From Aphis gossypii (lineage: Eukaryota > Arthropoda > Insecta > Hemiptera > Aphididae), in contig NC_065531.1 in the NCBI RefSeq assembly GCF_020184175.1, positions 66,666,806 through 66,730,805 on the forward strand: 64,000 nucleotides of DNA. Direction: 5' to 3'. A program made the position numbers and the translations under genes. Under the pieces are notes generated by a model. The model saw only the letters and a program-made list of their open reading frames with translations. It did no database searches and was not told the DNA's origin. Positions 52,257 through 64,000 of this stretch are shown in pieces. The stretch's first letter is position 1, and each line of letters opens with the position of its first letter.

Positions 52257-52409
52257 CTTTCGAGATTGAACACGGTGTTGTCATTATTTCAATTTGAATC
52301 TCTCCAATAATATTTATGTCACTAAAATCGGCGGTGGATGAACAGGATATTATATGCAGTTGGCTGTTGTCCACTGTACATAGTAACTCTCTGGATTCAA
52401 TTTGTTGTT
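52257..52409 (-). CDS. Candidate internal coding exon, unrecognised
   Basis: The 153-bp block lies between an acceptor (aaatttgtag) and a GTATAC donor, open for 50 full codons in phase 1-to-1. It is polar, with a T-P-C-S-I-S end. A second frame starting at the acceptor is also open but stops after 19 codons, so the frame is not certain. It may belong with 52916-53081 but the intervening exon was not found. It is not a member of the four-TM family by phase or hydropathy. Confidence 0.35.
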
Positions 52410-52915
52410 CTACAAATTTATAATGAATGAAAAATGAAAATATACAAACGTTGTCGACATTATGGTACGTGACGAAATACTCGTAAAGTTGAGCAACATG
52501 ACTCGTAAGTAAAATTAATTTAACGCATGGAGGTGCTCGGTTAACGAGCTAACTCTGTTGATAAACAACAACCGCAATCCATAGAATCCCGTAGAACAGT
52601 GAGTTCTGTCCATAGCACAATTACGTACATAGGCACATACGGCTCGCCCATTACGAATATAGGCTGTTCATTGTGTTATGCCGAGGTCGTATAGAAATCA
52701 ATACGGCCGTTAATTGATTAAATTATCAATTATACCGTATACGCAGGTTTTCTGTGATCGTTCTTGGCCGTCGACGACGTGACGAATGGATTTCTGTGAA
52801 TGGCCCGCGACTGTATCGGACGCACATATTATTTTAAGCGATTACCAATGGATAATGATATTATGATCACGTGCGGGTGCTGGAGTTTATTTTGTATTAT
52901 TATACAATCAATTAC

Positions 52916-53081
52916 CCGACAAAACCATCCGTTAGGATAAGCGACTCTCATTGTTCGGAATGCAGTCAGGGTGGCCCGGCGGGGAATGACATCTTCTATT
53001 GATTTTTTTTTTTTGGTTTTATTAATTATTTCTGAGATAATAATAAACATTTTAAGATTTATCTCGCCAGTTAAACACGTT
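52916..53081 (-). CDS. Candidate 5' coding exon, unrecognised
   Basis: A strong acceptor (tttttttatag, at 53082) leads into a frame with an ATG at about 53051. It includes a lysine run and P-R-R-A-T-L-T-A-F-R-T-M and ends Y-P-N-G-W-F-C-R at a GTAATT donor, phase 0. The G+C-richer 3' half lies in a CpG-containing region. No family assigned. Confidence 0.3.
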
Positions 53082-53165
53082 CTATAAAAAAATAATAATA
53101 CAATGCACACATAATATTGCTACAGAGTCCTGTACATAAAATGCATCATCATGTGTACCTTAACG

Positions 53166-53220
53166 CCATAGGCGTGCGCAGACATTTCTGTCAGTGAGGA
53201 TGGGACAGAATTATATCCAA
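53166..53220 (+). mobile_element. hAT-like terminal fragment
   Basis: 'cataggcgtgcgcagacatt' resembles a hAT MITE left end; no partner end or duplication was found. Confidence 0.25.
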
Positions 53221-53984
53221 GTTGGTGATCTCGTTTTTTCGTTTATACTTTAACTTCGTTGGGTCAACAAAATAAAATGTTTTTACTCTATTCTGGGAAA
53301 TGAAAAAAAAAAACGAAAACAGAACAAAGGTACTTTGCCAAGGTGTCGTAAAATTGGAATAGGTACCCTGAAACCATCAGCGCATAAAAAAAGTACGAGT
53401 AAAAAAAAAGTCAAGGTTGACAACATATATCTACAATTCGATTTTTTAATGGTACTCGGGTTTTCTTATCCAATTTGGGTACGACCATTAGGCTACAGCT
53501 GAGTTACAGTAAAGCTATTCCTATAGTATTTACACCTGACGTTCTCCATATAATAATACAGCGCATAAATAAATTATGGTACCTACAGCTCTAAAACAGA
53601 GGGGAAGACGTTTCAAGTCTGGAATAGACGATCTAGGCGTCTTGTGGCAGCATAATATAATATTATATTTATATGAACTTAACCAATATTATATTACTGT
53701 TTACATTTTAATCATCCTTATATTATTACATGTATGTAGAGAAAAAGAAGAAAAATTCATTTAACAGATTTGTACCTATAATAATACCTATATACTAAAA
53801 AAAGTTTTCAACAAAATCATTTTTGTTTTTGATTGTAACTCAAAAATAGCAGTGTTAGATACATCTTATAATGTACTGGCAATTCGTACACATTTTTAAT
53901 GTTAATACTTTAAGTTAAAAAATTTAATAAATAACGATTTCTCATAGGTATATATATGCTTTTATTACATAAATAAATTTTAAA

Positions 53985-55285
53985 AAGCGGGCAAGTGAGT
54001 ACCGCTCTGCTGTACATTAGGTGTCGTATGGATCATTATTATATATTATAGGAGTGTTAAATTTGAATCCAATGATAGTTATCATTGTATACGAAAAACG
54101 ATTCTGAACGAAGATGATTTGTCAGCCTAGGATATAATTTCTAGTGGTTGGTGAAAAAGGTGGTTTATGTTTTAATGGCCTGAATACAACAAAATTTAAG
54201 TTCTTTTATAATAATTGTAAGCTAAACTAATGAAAAACCTTGTATTAAATTTTCAACTCTTAGCTACTTATACAAAAATTTTTATGAAATATACCTACAA
54301 AATAATTTCCAAGTATTCATAGTTTTGACGAATTTTTGTCAATATTTGAACTTCAAATGCTAATAAAAAAAAATTGTGCCTATGTATTCTTATAATTTTT
54401 TAATCACTATAATAAAAACTTATGGGGAACTTTGCATTAAATTTTCAAGTATTTTGATAGGGCCAAAAAGATTTTTTCGACACATAAAAAAATAATTTTC
54501 AGAAAAATTGAAAATTTCAGTTGTCTATAAATAGCTCAAAAAAGTCAAAATATTTTGAAAATTAAATCACGTAAAGAAAACGCGAATTTTAATAACTGGT
54601 AAAATTTTCAAGTATCTACGACTTATACTTTTTGAATAATAACAAATATCAAAAATCGTTTGAGGCTAAACTGTTATTTAACGCGGTTTTGTAAAAATTT
54701 AAATTTCAAACACTCATAAAAATTTTTTGTCTGAATCCGGTAGAGTTTTTTTTACAGATATTTGAAGAAAAATTTATGGAGAACCTTGTACCAAATTTTC
54801 AGAACTTTTTGGTCATCCAAAAATTTTTTATCGACACTTTAAAAAAAATTTCTCAAAAAAATCGAAGATTTCAGTGGTCTATAAATAACTCAAAAAAAAT
54901 CAAAATTTTTGAAAATTTAACTATATACGGATACCACTGACATTAACATTTGGTGAAAATTTCAAGTAATTTCAGTGATTAGTTTTTGATTTACAACCAT
55001 AAAAAAAAATCGATTTGGTCGAAAACTGGTTTTGCGTAAAAATGGCCGTTTTTCCGTCATTTTTTTTTTGTTTTTCTCGATTTTTTTGAAAACTATTGGA
55101 AAATGTTAACTTTTTACCTCTATAATGCACCAAGGATATTCACTTTTACATCGGAAACCACCCCCATTGTTTGAAATTGGAGCATTATTTCGACTAGTTA
55201 TGCTGTACACAGACACAAAAAAAAAAAAAAAAAAACACACATCATTGTAAAATCAATACATTCATCACTTCGTTCAGAATCTAAA
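53985..55285 (+). repeat. R1 repeat, best-preserved copy (about 1.3 kb)
   Basis: Starts near 'gcgggcaagtgagtaccgct' and runs through 'gttaaatttgaatccaatga' and 'cgattctgaacgaaga' to an end reading 'cacttcgttcagaatct'. Near the start and at the end the motif 'gattctgaacgaag' occurs in opposite orientation. No reading frame of note. Its middle repeats a theme (a 'tcaaaatattttgaaaattaa' type line followed by 'tttcaagta') about every 300 bp, as if built by internal duplication. At least seven other pieces of this family lie in the window. Confidence 0.8.
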
Positions 55286-55706
55286 AAGCAAACAGTAAAG
55301 TTGCATACTTTTTTTTAACGTATAAAAATTTTTAACTATTTTGTCGTAATCAAAATTTTTTTATGGTCGAAACTTTAAACATTCGGAAATTACTAAATTA
55401 TCATTTTTTTACACATAATGCAATTTTAAAAGTATTTAGAAAAATGTTAAGCTATTTATATACTACGAAACTATTCATACAATTTTACAGTATGATGTAT
55501 TTATTTATAAGCTAATAACAGGTAAGTAGTTATATTATTTATCAAACAAAATTATAATAATTAATAATGATTATTCAATATAATATGCCATTTGTTTTGG
55601 GCCAAAATTAGTTCCATTTATGTATTTTTAATAAAAAAAAATATTGCAAATAGCTTTATAAATAGTATATAATACAATATGCTTAGAAATATAAGGTTAT
55701 ACACCG

Positions 55707-55830
55707 TATCCGTTCAGAATCGTTTTTCATCTCATTCAATGATTTATCATTGAATTCAAATTTAATACATTTATTGCAATATGTAACCTACCCAATGACG
55801 AGGTACTTATACACTCGACACCTAATATAC
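55707..55830 (-). repeat. R1 repeat start fragment, reverse
   Basis: 'ccgttcagaatcgtttttc' to 'cactcgacacctaat' is the R1 start inverted, 420 bp beyond the full copy. Confidence 0.65.
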
Positions 55831-58800
55831 CTAATATAGTAGAGCAAGTTCTCTGATTAATTTTTTTATATTATGTTGTATAATATAACATCGTATTTTG
55901 GTGTGATTTTTTTTTTTTTTTTGAAGGATGAGGATATTTTGTATTATTAAAAAGGGTTGGTGAGATGAGTTATTAATTTTGTATGAAATACAAGATGCAA
56001 ATTAGGTACATTCGTATGGATATTATATATTGTACATACGAGGGAATTTAATTCAATAAAAAAATTACGTTTTACAGAGAATGTATAATAATATAATAAT
56101 ATACTATGGTATGGTGACAAATATTTTATCACTTTTAATATAACATATTAACATTATAGTATACATTAGGTATGTATATTAACAAAATAATCAAATTAAT
56201 CAATTATGTATAAAGAGCTAGTATTACTTGAGGGGACAAATTGTATAGATAACTTGAAACTAAGTTTTGCCAAACCGGCTATTAAAAGTTTTCCAAAACG
56301 ACATTAGTCGACTAAACCATTAGGTTTAATAATATAATATATACACCTAGAATATAGATATTATATGCTCTATATACCTATGTATCCTCCGTTACTTTTG
56401 ACAATGTATACCTATCTTCATAGTATATATAAAATAAGATCCGGTCGAAATCACCGCACCAGAGCTAAACTTAACTAAAACCTGTGAGTAGCTATAATGT
56501 TACATAGGCTAGGCAGTAGGTACTATAGGTTTTGTACATACATCAAAATATATATATATATATATATATTACGTTATATGGTTAGGTAAGGACTGCGTCA
56601 ACGTCGCTTACTGGTTAAAATTTCATGAAAGATGAATCATCGGTGTTAATTCTTCCAAGTGAGCTGGTTGTATAATATTATCATAAACAAATCATAAAAC
56701 AAATGTTTTATACTTTGAGTGGAGAGATGGATATATTTATTTTAATTAAGGATGTGTATTTTTAAAATAATATAATAGGTAAAACAAAAAAAAAAAAATT
56801 TTTTTTAACAAAATCGATTTAATTGTTTTGTTTGAAACTCCAAAATGAATGAGCTTAAATACTTGGAATTTTCAACAAATATTTATATTAAAATTTATTT
56901 TTAAGTTATTTATATATATATTTTTTTTTATAAACGTTGGTAGAAAATTTTACTGGGGAAAAATCTTACCCATAATATTTCTTTGTGACAAAATCGTCAA
57001 AATTGTAAACATTTGCAACTTATATTATAATAGTTTGAAATGCATAAACATTTTTTTTTATTTTGTTATTTAAGATTTGGAAATTTCGTATAAGATTTCT
57101 CACACATTTATCTACTTATAACAAAACAAAAAAAAAATAAAAAATAAAAAAATACTGGGAAGTCACATTATTTTTTTATGAGCGTTTGAAGTCAATATTT
57201 TTACGATATTGCAAACTATTCATCTGTATAACAACTATTTTTCCTCAATTGATTTTTTGATATTTTGTTGTAATTCAAAAACAAATAACTGTAGATATTT
57301 TAAATATTTACCAAATTTTTATCTTATACATAAAAAATATTTTAACACTTATTGTGCTAATTATGGCATGGTTTTTTTTTTGTTTTAGTTTTTATTACAC
57401 TTTAAAAAACATTCATATTTATTTACTACTTTGAATATAACCACAAACACAAAATAAACTAAGAAAAATCCTAACTTCAAAATAAGAAAAAATCTGTATT
57501 AAGTTGTCAACATATTATTCTTGACATATTTTGTGCTTACTTGGCATATAGGTAGTAGGTACAATCAACTATAAAATGTATGTAAATGTCGTTTCTTCTC
57601 TCTTCTTATGATAAATAAAGGTTTACTTTTCAAGGGTCTCCACGTCAGAGACTAGCGCTTAATCCCAAAAACAATGAAAAAATTGTAGTAGTTTGTAAAT
57701 AGGTATAGGTAGGCTTACCTATTTGTACAAGCGTGGTTTTTAATAAGCACAACGAGTTATTGATAAGAGTATAAAACAAACACTTTAAGTATGTTTAAAA
57801 AACGCTATAAGAGAAGAAAATAATAATGCATAAAAATGTATATGTTTAATTATTGTATAACAATAGTGAATTATGGAAAAAAATAATCAAAACAAGTAAG
57901 GAAAAGTACAACGTGATCTTTCCAAATCATATGTAATCATCTTTCGTATGTGGTACTTCATTGAATTTACGATGCGCACCCGGCACCGTAAACTCGTCAG
58001 AAATTTTTTATGATACATATACTTTTAGGACAAGAAATATATTACTATAATCTAGTACGAGATTCGGATGGTCTGCGTAAAATAATAAAAAGACGGGTAA
58101 ACGAAACAAAACAAAACGGATCAAAAGGATAACAAAATAGGTACCAATATATAATATTGAACGACGCGTGTGACACGATCAGTTGAATTTATTGTGGTTT
58201 TGCATTTTTAGTATCGAAAAAAAAAATAAAATAAAAAACCGTGACATCAATTGTGGTTCACAAATTTTTAATACAAATATTACATGACAATCGCGTTTTA
58301 TAACATCTAATCAGAATTATATTTGAGTAACGTTTAATACTTTACTGTATAAATATAATATATTATGTTCGTTTTTCACGATTTTTCGAGCTGAAAACGA
58401 CATTATTATGTTGATATGATGCAGTATAAAAATTGTATTAAGAAAAATTAATTTAAAAGTCAAATATTCAAGAATAATTTGCGTTTTTAAATTACTTATA
58501 TTTGAGAATACAACATGAATAAATAAGTTTTGTTACTGCATAAAGTATATAGCACGTTTAAGTATGTAAATAATTGCTTTGGTATACGCGCTTTGGTTTG
58601 ATAAATGATTACCTAACAAATAGATTTTGAAATACAACTATTATTCTGTTTTTTTAGAGCAAACGTTTAAATGAATAAAATATAATAGCATAATATATAT
58701 TAAATTTAGAAATGACATTGGGATTTATTCAAAACATAATAAAACATTCGATTAAAAAAAAAAAAAAAATTCAAAGTCGATTGTCGATACGATACAACAA
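55831..58800. other. AT-rich intergenic stretch
   Basis: Microsatellite at 56548-56570, long A and T runs at 56790-57150. No gene supported; a weak exon-like block at 57719-57782 is discussed in the findings. Confidence 0.4.
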
Positions 58801-58804
58801 AAAC

Positions 58805-58960
58805 AAAAGTTAAGAAAGTGGGTATCGCTTTGCTGGACATTAAGTATCAAGTGAATCACTACTATATAATTATGTTAAATTTGAATTCAATGATATAATA
58901 TCATTGTATACGAAAAACGATTGTGAGCGGAATGCGGAGACCATCTGTTGCAGGCCTATA
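58805..58960 (+). repeat. R1 repeat start fragment
   Basis: Carries 'gtgggtatcgctttgctgg', 'gttaaatttgaattcaatga' and 'tgtatacgaaaaacgatt' in R1 order, then diverges. Confidence 0.7.
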
Positions 58961-61900
58961 TCACTAAGTATATTTCGTTATATTATGTTTTTAAATATAG
59001 GTAGCTATTAAAGTTATTTATTTTATTTTTAATATTAGATTACTAAAATAATCTGTATTTATACTGTAACATATACCACCTTTTTGTAAGTACAGAAAAA
59101 CTGTAAAAGTAAATTCATAGTATAAACAAATAATAATACATTAAAATATATCAAAAACGTTATTGCGTTTGGTAAAATTCATAATAATATAAAATATATA
59201 AAAGTTTTCATCAAGTATAATGTTTTTAAATTACAACAAAGTAATTAAGTCTATAAGGTATAGTAATGGTAGCCAGTAAGTGGTATTCGGAAAAAAAACC
59301 ACCGGATATGGAAAAAAAGAGCCTCGTACCAACTATAAATATGTACATAATACATTTTTTTTTAATTTTACAATGGAGGTATCTTTATTTAAATATAATT
59401 AATAATTATGCAACACTTTTTTTACATATAGGTATCTATAACCATATAGGTACACAATATATATTAAATTGTACACAAATGACAATTATTTTAAATTTTT
59501 TACCCTTAAATTATATTAAATTATGTAGGTACTAATGACAAATGACAATTTATCGACAATGTGAAATGAAGATTGCAGCTATACTTGTTGTATACTTTAC
59601 AATACATAATAAATGATAATTTATATTATGATTATATTTAATTATGTAAATTATAATAAAAAGGACCACAATGTATTTAGTTGTTACGGGGCTTTTTTTT
59701 CTAGATTCCAGTAGGTACTAAGTGCCGGCGCAAGGTTTCGCGGGGCCAGGGGCAAGTAAATAGTGGGGTCCTTATTCCTATCTTATACATTACATCCCCA
59801 CTTTAAATTAATTATAAATTTAATTCAAAAGGTAATTTTGTATATCGCCTTTAAAACAAACAATTATTGTACAATAGGTATAGTATTGTTAAATCATTAA
59901 AATAAATAATTTTTAATTTTAAAATTGATTCATCGAACAGAATGGAAATATTATTGTTAATATTATAACTATAATAGATAATAGCAACCAAACTAAAATA
60001 TCAAATTACTAAAATTTCCATTTAGATTCGGCGAATTGAGCCTATGAGCCACGAGTGGGGCGTCGCCACGCCATAGTCGGTCTCATTACCATACCGCGCC
60101 ATTAGATGTTTCACATCAAAAAATAAATAATAAATCTATTACGTACCAATTTGGAATAGTTTTAATTTATTTTTATTTTTTATACTAAGATATTGGTACT
60201 TTTTTGCTTTATTCTTCAGTATAATTCTGTTGTACTACTATAACGTATTATGTACATGGCAGGTATTATATTCGTATAACTTATAAATTTAATATAATCT
60301 AACTTAGCTATACAAAATCTATAGTCTTTTTTAAAACTAATATATTGTTGTTCTTTAAGAGGTATTACTTATTAATTACTTAATAGCTACGGAGGTAAGA
60401 CATAAGAACAATAACATTTTTGGAGGTTTTTAGTTAAATATAATCTCTAGGAATGTAATATATATTTACTATCTATTGTACCGACGTATTAAAATTAATT
60501 TTAAAAGCGCAGTAAAAAAAACTAATTTGAATTTCTAGATATATATATATAATAGGTACATGCTTGCGAGTGTGCTTCTATAAATTATTAAATATTTATA
60601 CTATGGACTATGGGCACCTATGGTCCATATTTATTGAGCTGCTTCAGCACAGACCAATATCTGAAATAACATCGAGTAATACTTACATATTATTATTTAT
60701 TGTTTAAATAAATAATTTCGTCCATATTGTAACTTAAAATGTGTATGAAAAATAATTTCCTTTACATATTTTTTAGATTTTATAGTTTCAAAAACAACTA
60801 ATTATGAGAAATCGTATATTAAATTGTCAAAATTAAGATATAAAACAAAAAGTGTTTATGAATTTCTAACTACAAAATAGTTTGCAATTTTTATTGATTA
60901 ACAATTATAGTAAAAAAAAGAAAAATTGTCATGCCTATAAAAAGTTCAAAAATAGTCGAAATGTTTTAATTTTTTAATAATAAAAAACAATAACTTAAAC
61001 ATTTGGTTAGAAATTTAAAGTATCAATGGTAATTAATATTGACATTGTGCTTTAATTAATAATATAATACATTAATGATTTTATCATGATGTATCTATTT
61101 ACAATGTAAAATCAGTTACAATTTGTATGGAAATGATTCTTTTTTTTTCTAATGTACATACGGTAATTAATCAATTCAACAATTCAACAGAACCTATTAC
61201 CAATATGGATACGATATCGAGTAACACAATAAATAATAATATGCATAATGTCATGCACATTGAAAATTTATTAGTGGTTTTTATCTGTATCGGATTAAGT
61301 TGGTCGTCTAGTGGGAAATCTTCATAATATACTTATAATAATAATAATAATAATAATAATTATACGTATAATGCAAACATCAAAGACGCGAGTGTGCCTG
61401 AGACCTGGGTATAATATTATATATAGACATATAGTCACATAGGTATATTTTGTGATGACTGTGATGAGGTTTTCTACAAAAGTGTTAGACCATCACGTAC
61501 GGTGCCCACCTGAATAACTCTAATTTTTTTTTTTTGTATATAAAAGCGAACCCTTTGAAGTGAAAAGTAACTGAGAAAATAAAAATCCATAAATAAATAA
61601 AATCATGTTCTTAATACTTTTTTTACGGAAACCGGAAGAAATCCAACCATATTAAAATAATATAATACATAGCACATATAGGCATAATATAGCACATTAG
61701 TATATAAAATATAAATATTAATACATAGTGTTATAATATATTATATAGAGTTATAGCTACCTCATTATAGACACGTGATAGAAAAAACGTGAACAAGTTA
61801 TTTCATTACGAATTACGATCAACAGCCATAAGTGATTGAATAACAAATTGTACTATGCTCCTATAAACTGAAAAAATATAGTATAGTATAGTATAGTATA

Positions 61901-63000
61901 TATATGTAATATATATAGTATAATCAAAGAACAAACGTATAATATGTAATTAAATAAATACAAATTTTATTTCGTAGTAACAGCTTGAGCATTCCTAGCA
62001 ATATGCACATACCCCCGAGTTGGGAAACACTGATAAAAACCATATTATGCAAATTAATAATAATAAAACTTATCTTGTACACGTCTATTATCTATAGAAT
62101 ATTATCAATCCTTACCGCAATAAGATAATAAGTAATAACCTTTCTCCAGTCTTATAGTTTACCAATAAGTACGTAATATTGAGTCGATGGAATTAATTAT
62201 ATTATTAGATAAATATTTAGTAAAAATTATGGTGTATTTTTGTACACATGATTTAAACTGCAATATTGAAAGTTGTAAGACACTGAAAAATTCAATACAA
62301 ATATGTATCTAACTTTAAAAAAAATATAGTGTCGATTTTTAAGACTTGTGTGAGTGGTGAGTTCTAGTATGAACAATAATACATAAGTTACTTGATTATA
62401 ATGATCCGAATTTACAGTGTATTTGTATATTATATCTTATTAATCTTTTTATTTTAAAAATAATAAGTCTCATCGCTAAATTGTATACTTACAAGTAACA
62501 AGGCCACTGAAAATTGATACACTGGAATTCGTACAATTTTAATTAAAAGTTACAATAAATTAACTATATTAAATCAGATTTTATTAACATTATGCTAAGT
62601 TGGATATTTTAGCTATACGAATGAATTTTAGAATTGAGTGCCTAAATAATTACTCGTGTTTCTGAAATGAGATTCTCCCGTTGTAGGCTTTTGAGTGCTG
62701 AGTAATTTTATGGCAGTTCGCTGTTGATGATATTATATTATGTAGGTACCTTCCTTACAAGTCGGTGAGTATCCTCATAAGTAGCATATTATTATAACAT
62801 CCACTTAACACGTGTCACCCTTTCCTTTGTCATTTTTTTTCGTAATTAGATTACCTTAATGCAGTGTCCAAGATCAAAATATAGCATTGACTGCTCAATA
62901 ATAACAAATATTTGAGTTGTGTTCAAATGTTGTAATATACTTTGGCGACCCTAAATCTGATAATTATTATTAGTTGTTTCAGAAAATAATTTAATAAAAT
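58961..63000. other. AT-rich stretch with hAT-like end fragments
   Basis: At 59726-59800 'agtgccggcgcaagg' plus a G-rich tail resembles the termini at 27727. At 62014-62032 'gagttgggaaacactg' resembles a hAT right end. Neither has a partner. Microsatellites lie at 61336-61359 (TAA) and 61877-61902 (AGTAT). A 66-codon plus-strand frame at 61127-61327 has no support. Confidence 0.35.
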
Positions 63001-63013
63001 ATTAACGTGCGTA

Positions 63014-63123
63014 TTATGCTCTTTCGCGTTGTTCATTGTAAGTCACGTATTTTGAAATAGGTTTCATCATCGTCTGAAGCTGCACCATTTGTCTTGATGT
63101 CAGTTGATTTGCTGTTTCATTTC
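63014..63123 (-). CDS. Candidate C-terminal exon or gene fragment, unrecognised
   Basis: After a possible acceptor (ataaacag), 36 codons run to TAA with balanced codon usage. The end is hydrophilic: Q-M-V-Q-L-Q-T-M-M-K-P-I-S-K-Y. This Gln/Met-rich heptad-like tail resembles C-terminal ends of insect MADF/BESS-type or transposase-derived proteins, but that is only an impression. No upstream exon was joined; the rest may lie beyond the window. Confidence 0.35.
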
Positions 63124-64000
63124 CTGTTTATACCGACCCCATTTCAAATATTTCAAATTAGAGATAGGTACATTACATTATAAAATATTCATAATACCTA
63201 CTCTATATTATAATATTGTAGGTTAATATATATAGACAATCGTAATACTGCACAGTTTGTCACACGATTTCACAAAGTAGTAATTTTTTATACCGACAAC
63301 TTTATAATTTATTTTTAACTAAATATGCAGTTGTATACAAACAGCATACGATAGCATTTTCGTAATAATAATATGTTATTAGTATAACTATTCAATAGTA
63401 AAAACGAAAACGAAAAATAATAATATTTAATATTATAGTACGAGTAAACCTAATATTAAATAACTTGTGAAAATTAAAATAATTTATAAACATACATAGG
63501 TACGTGCCATATACGTTATAATATTATAATTTAACCATATTATGAAATTATATTTTAAAAAATAGAAGATATTTATTTTGGTACCTACTCTGTTTACCAT
63601 TCCCTTTTTATTTTAGTACAATATTTCAATTGTCTACCGCCGTCGGTTGAAAAATGTCACATGGAACCTGTCGCACGAATGTTTAGTGTTTACATTCTAT
63701 AGTTTAACTTTGGTTTAATAGTCAAACGCGACAGGTGGTGGTCGGTGGAGATACCCGAATTTCTCAGAATAAAGATAAAATAAAAATAAAGCTAAAAATA
63801 ATATAACAGACAAAATAGTTTCACTATGCAGCTATAGTATAATATATTATTATACTATTATGTATTACGAATTGTGTGCAACATGGAAATTTCAAATAGA
63901 AAGAAAATATGATCAAGAGTGGTGTCTATTATTTACTATTTTTTTGTTTTATTTTTAGGACCTTAACTATACAAAAGACGTCGCAAAAGTCAATGAATTT

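Overview
This is animal genomic DNA, not bacterial. It is about 70-75% A+T with almost no long open frames, carries short CpG-containing islands, clean GT..AG introns and many degenerate transposons. The recurring 'taggtacct' words, small hAT elements with G-runs behind their ends, and SINA-like RING fragments point to an aphid (inferred from composition and repeat style; no species-level marker was seen).

The main gene content is a minus-strand family of small four-membrane-segment proteins, recovered by joining exons too short to stand out as open frames. Gene A (29884-34396, 5 exons, 180 aa) and gene B (17806-22617, 5 exons, 200 aa) have the same architecture. Their intron phases are identical (0, 1, 0, 1), the last intron is tiny (97 and 68 bp), and the fourth exon opens with a shared K/R-N-V/I..I..W-L signature. 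A third, incomplete member (gene D, 1630-5858) shares the first-exon pattern and a final 102-bp intron. CpG-richer patches lie just upstream of the three start codons. The topology resembles small insect tetraspan (DUF4728/pasiflora-like or LAPTM-like) proteins, but no database was searched.

Around these genes the window is transposon-rich. Seven hAT-type elements with matching 8-bp target duplications are defined to the base (2951, 14395, 24472, 25864, 38673, 46896, 51192). Two are nested in older repeats. One (25864-26477) still holds the C-terminal dimerisation region of its transposase. Two elements with subrepeat-built termini are at 4061-5172 (with a MULE-type transposase relic) and 10873-11511. 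Two TA-flanked long-inverted-repeat MITEs (13211, 24379), a pogo-like element (26948) and a dispersed ~1.3-kb family (best copy 53985-55285) complete the set.

Other coding relics are a ubiquitin-specific-protease C-terminus (24096), an inverted pair of SIAH/SINA-like RING pseudogenes (44402-44732 and 46012-46343) abutting a Ty3/gypsy zinc-knuckle fragment, and several unassigned exon candidates (23700, 52257, 52916, 63014). Long stretches (6.3-8.9, 15.2-17.8, 28-29.8, 35-38.6, 39.8-43.5, 58.9-63 kb) are AT-rich and hold little but repeat debris. No rRNA, tRNA or CRISPR was found.
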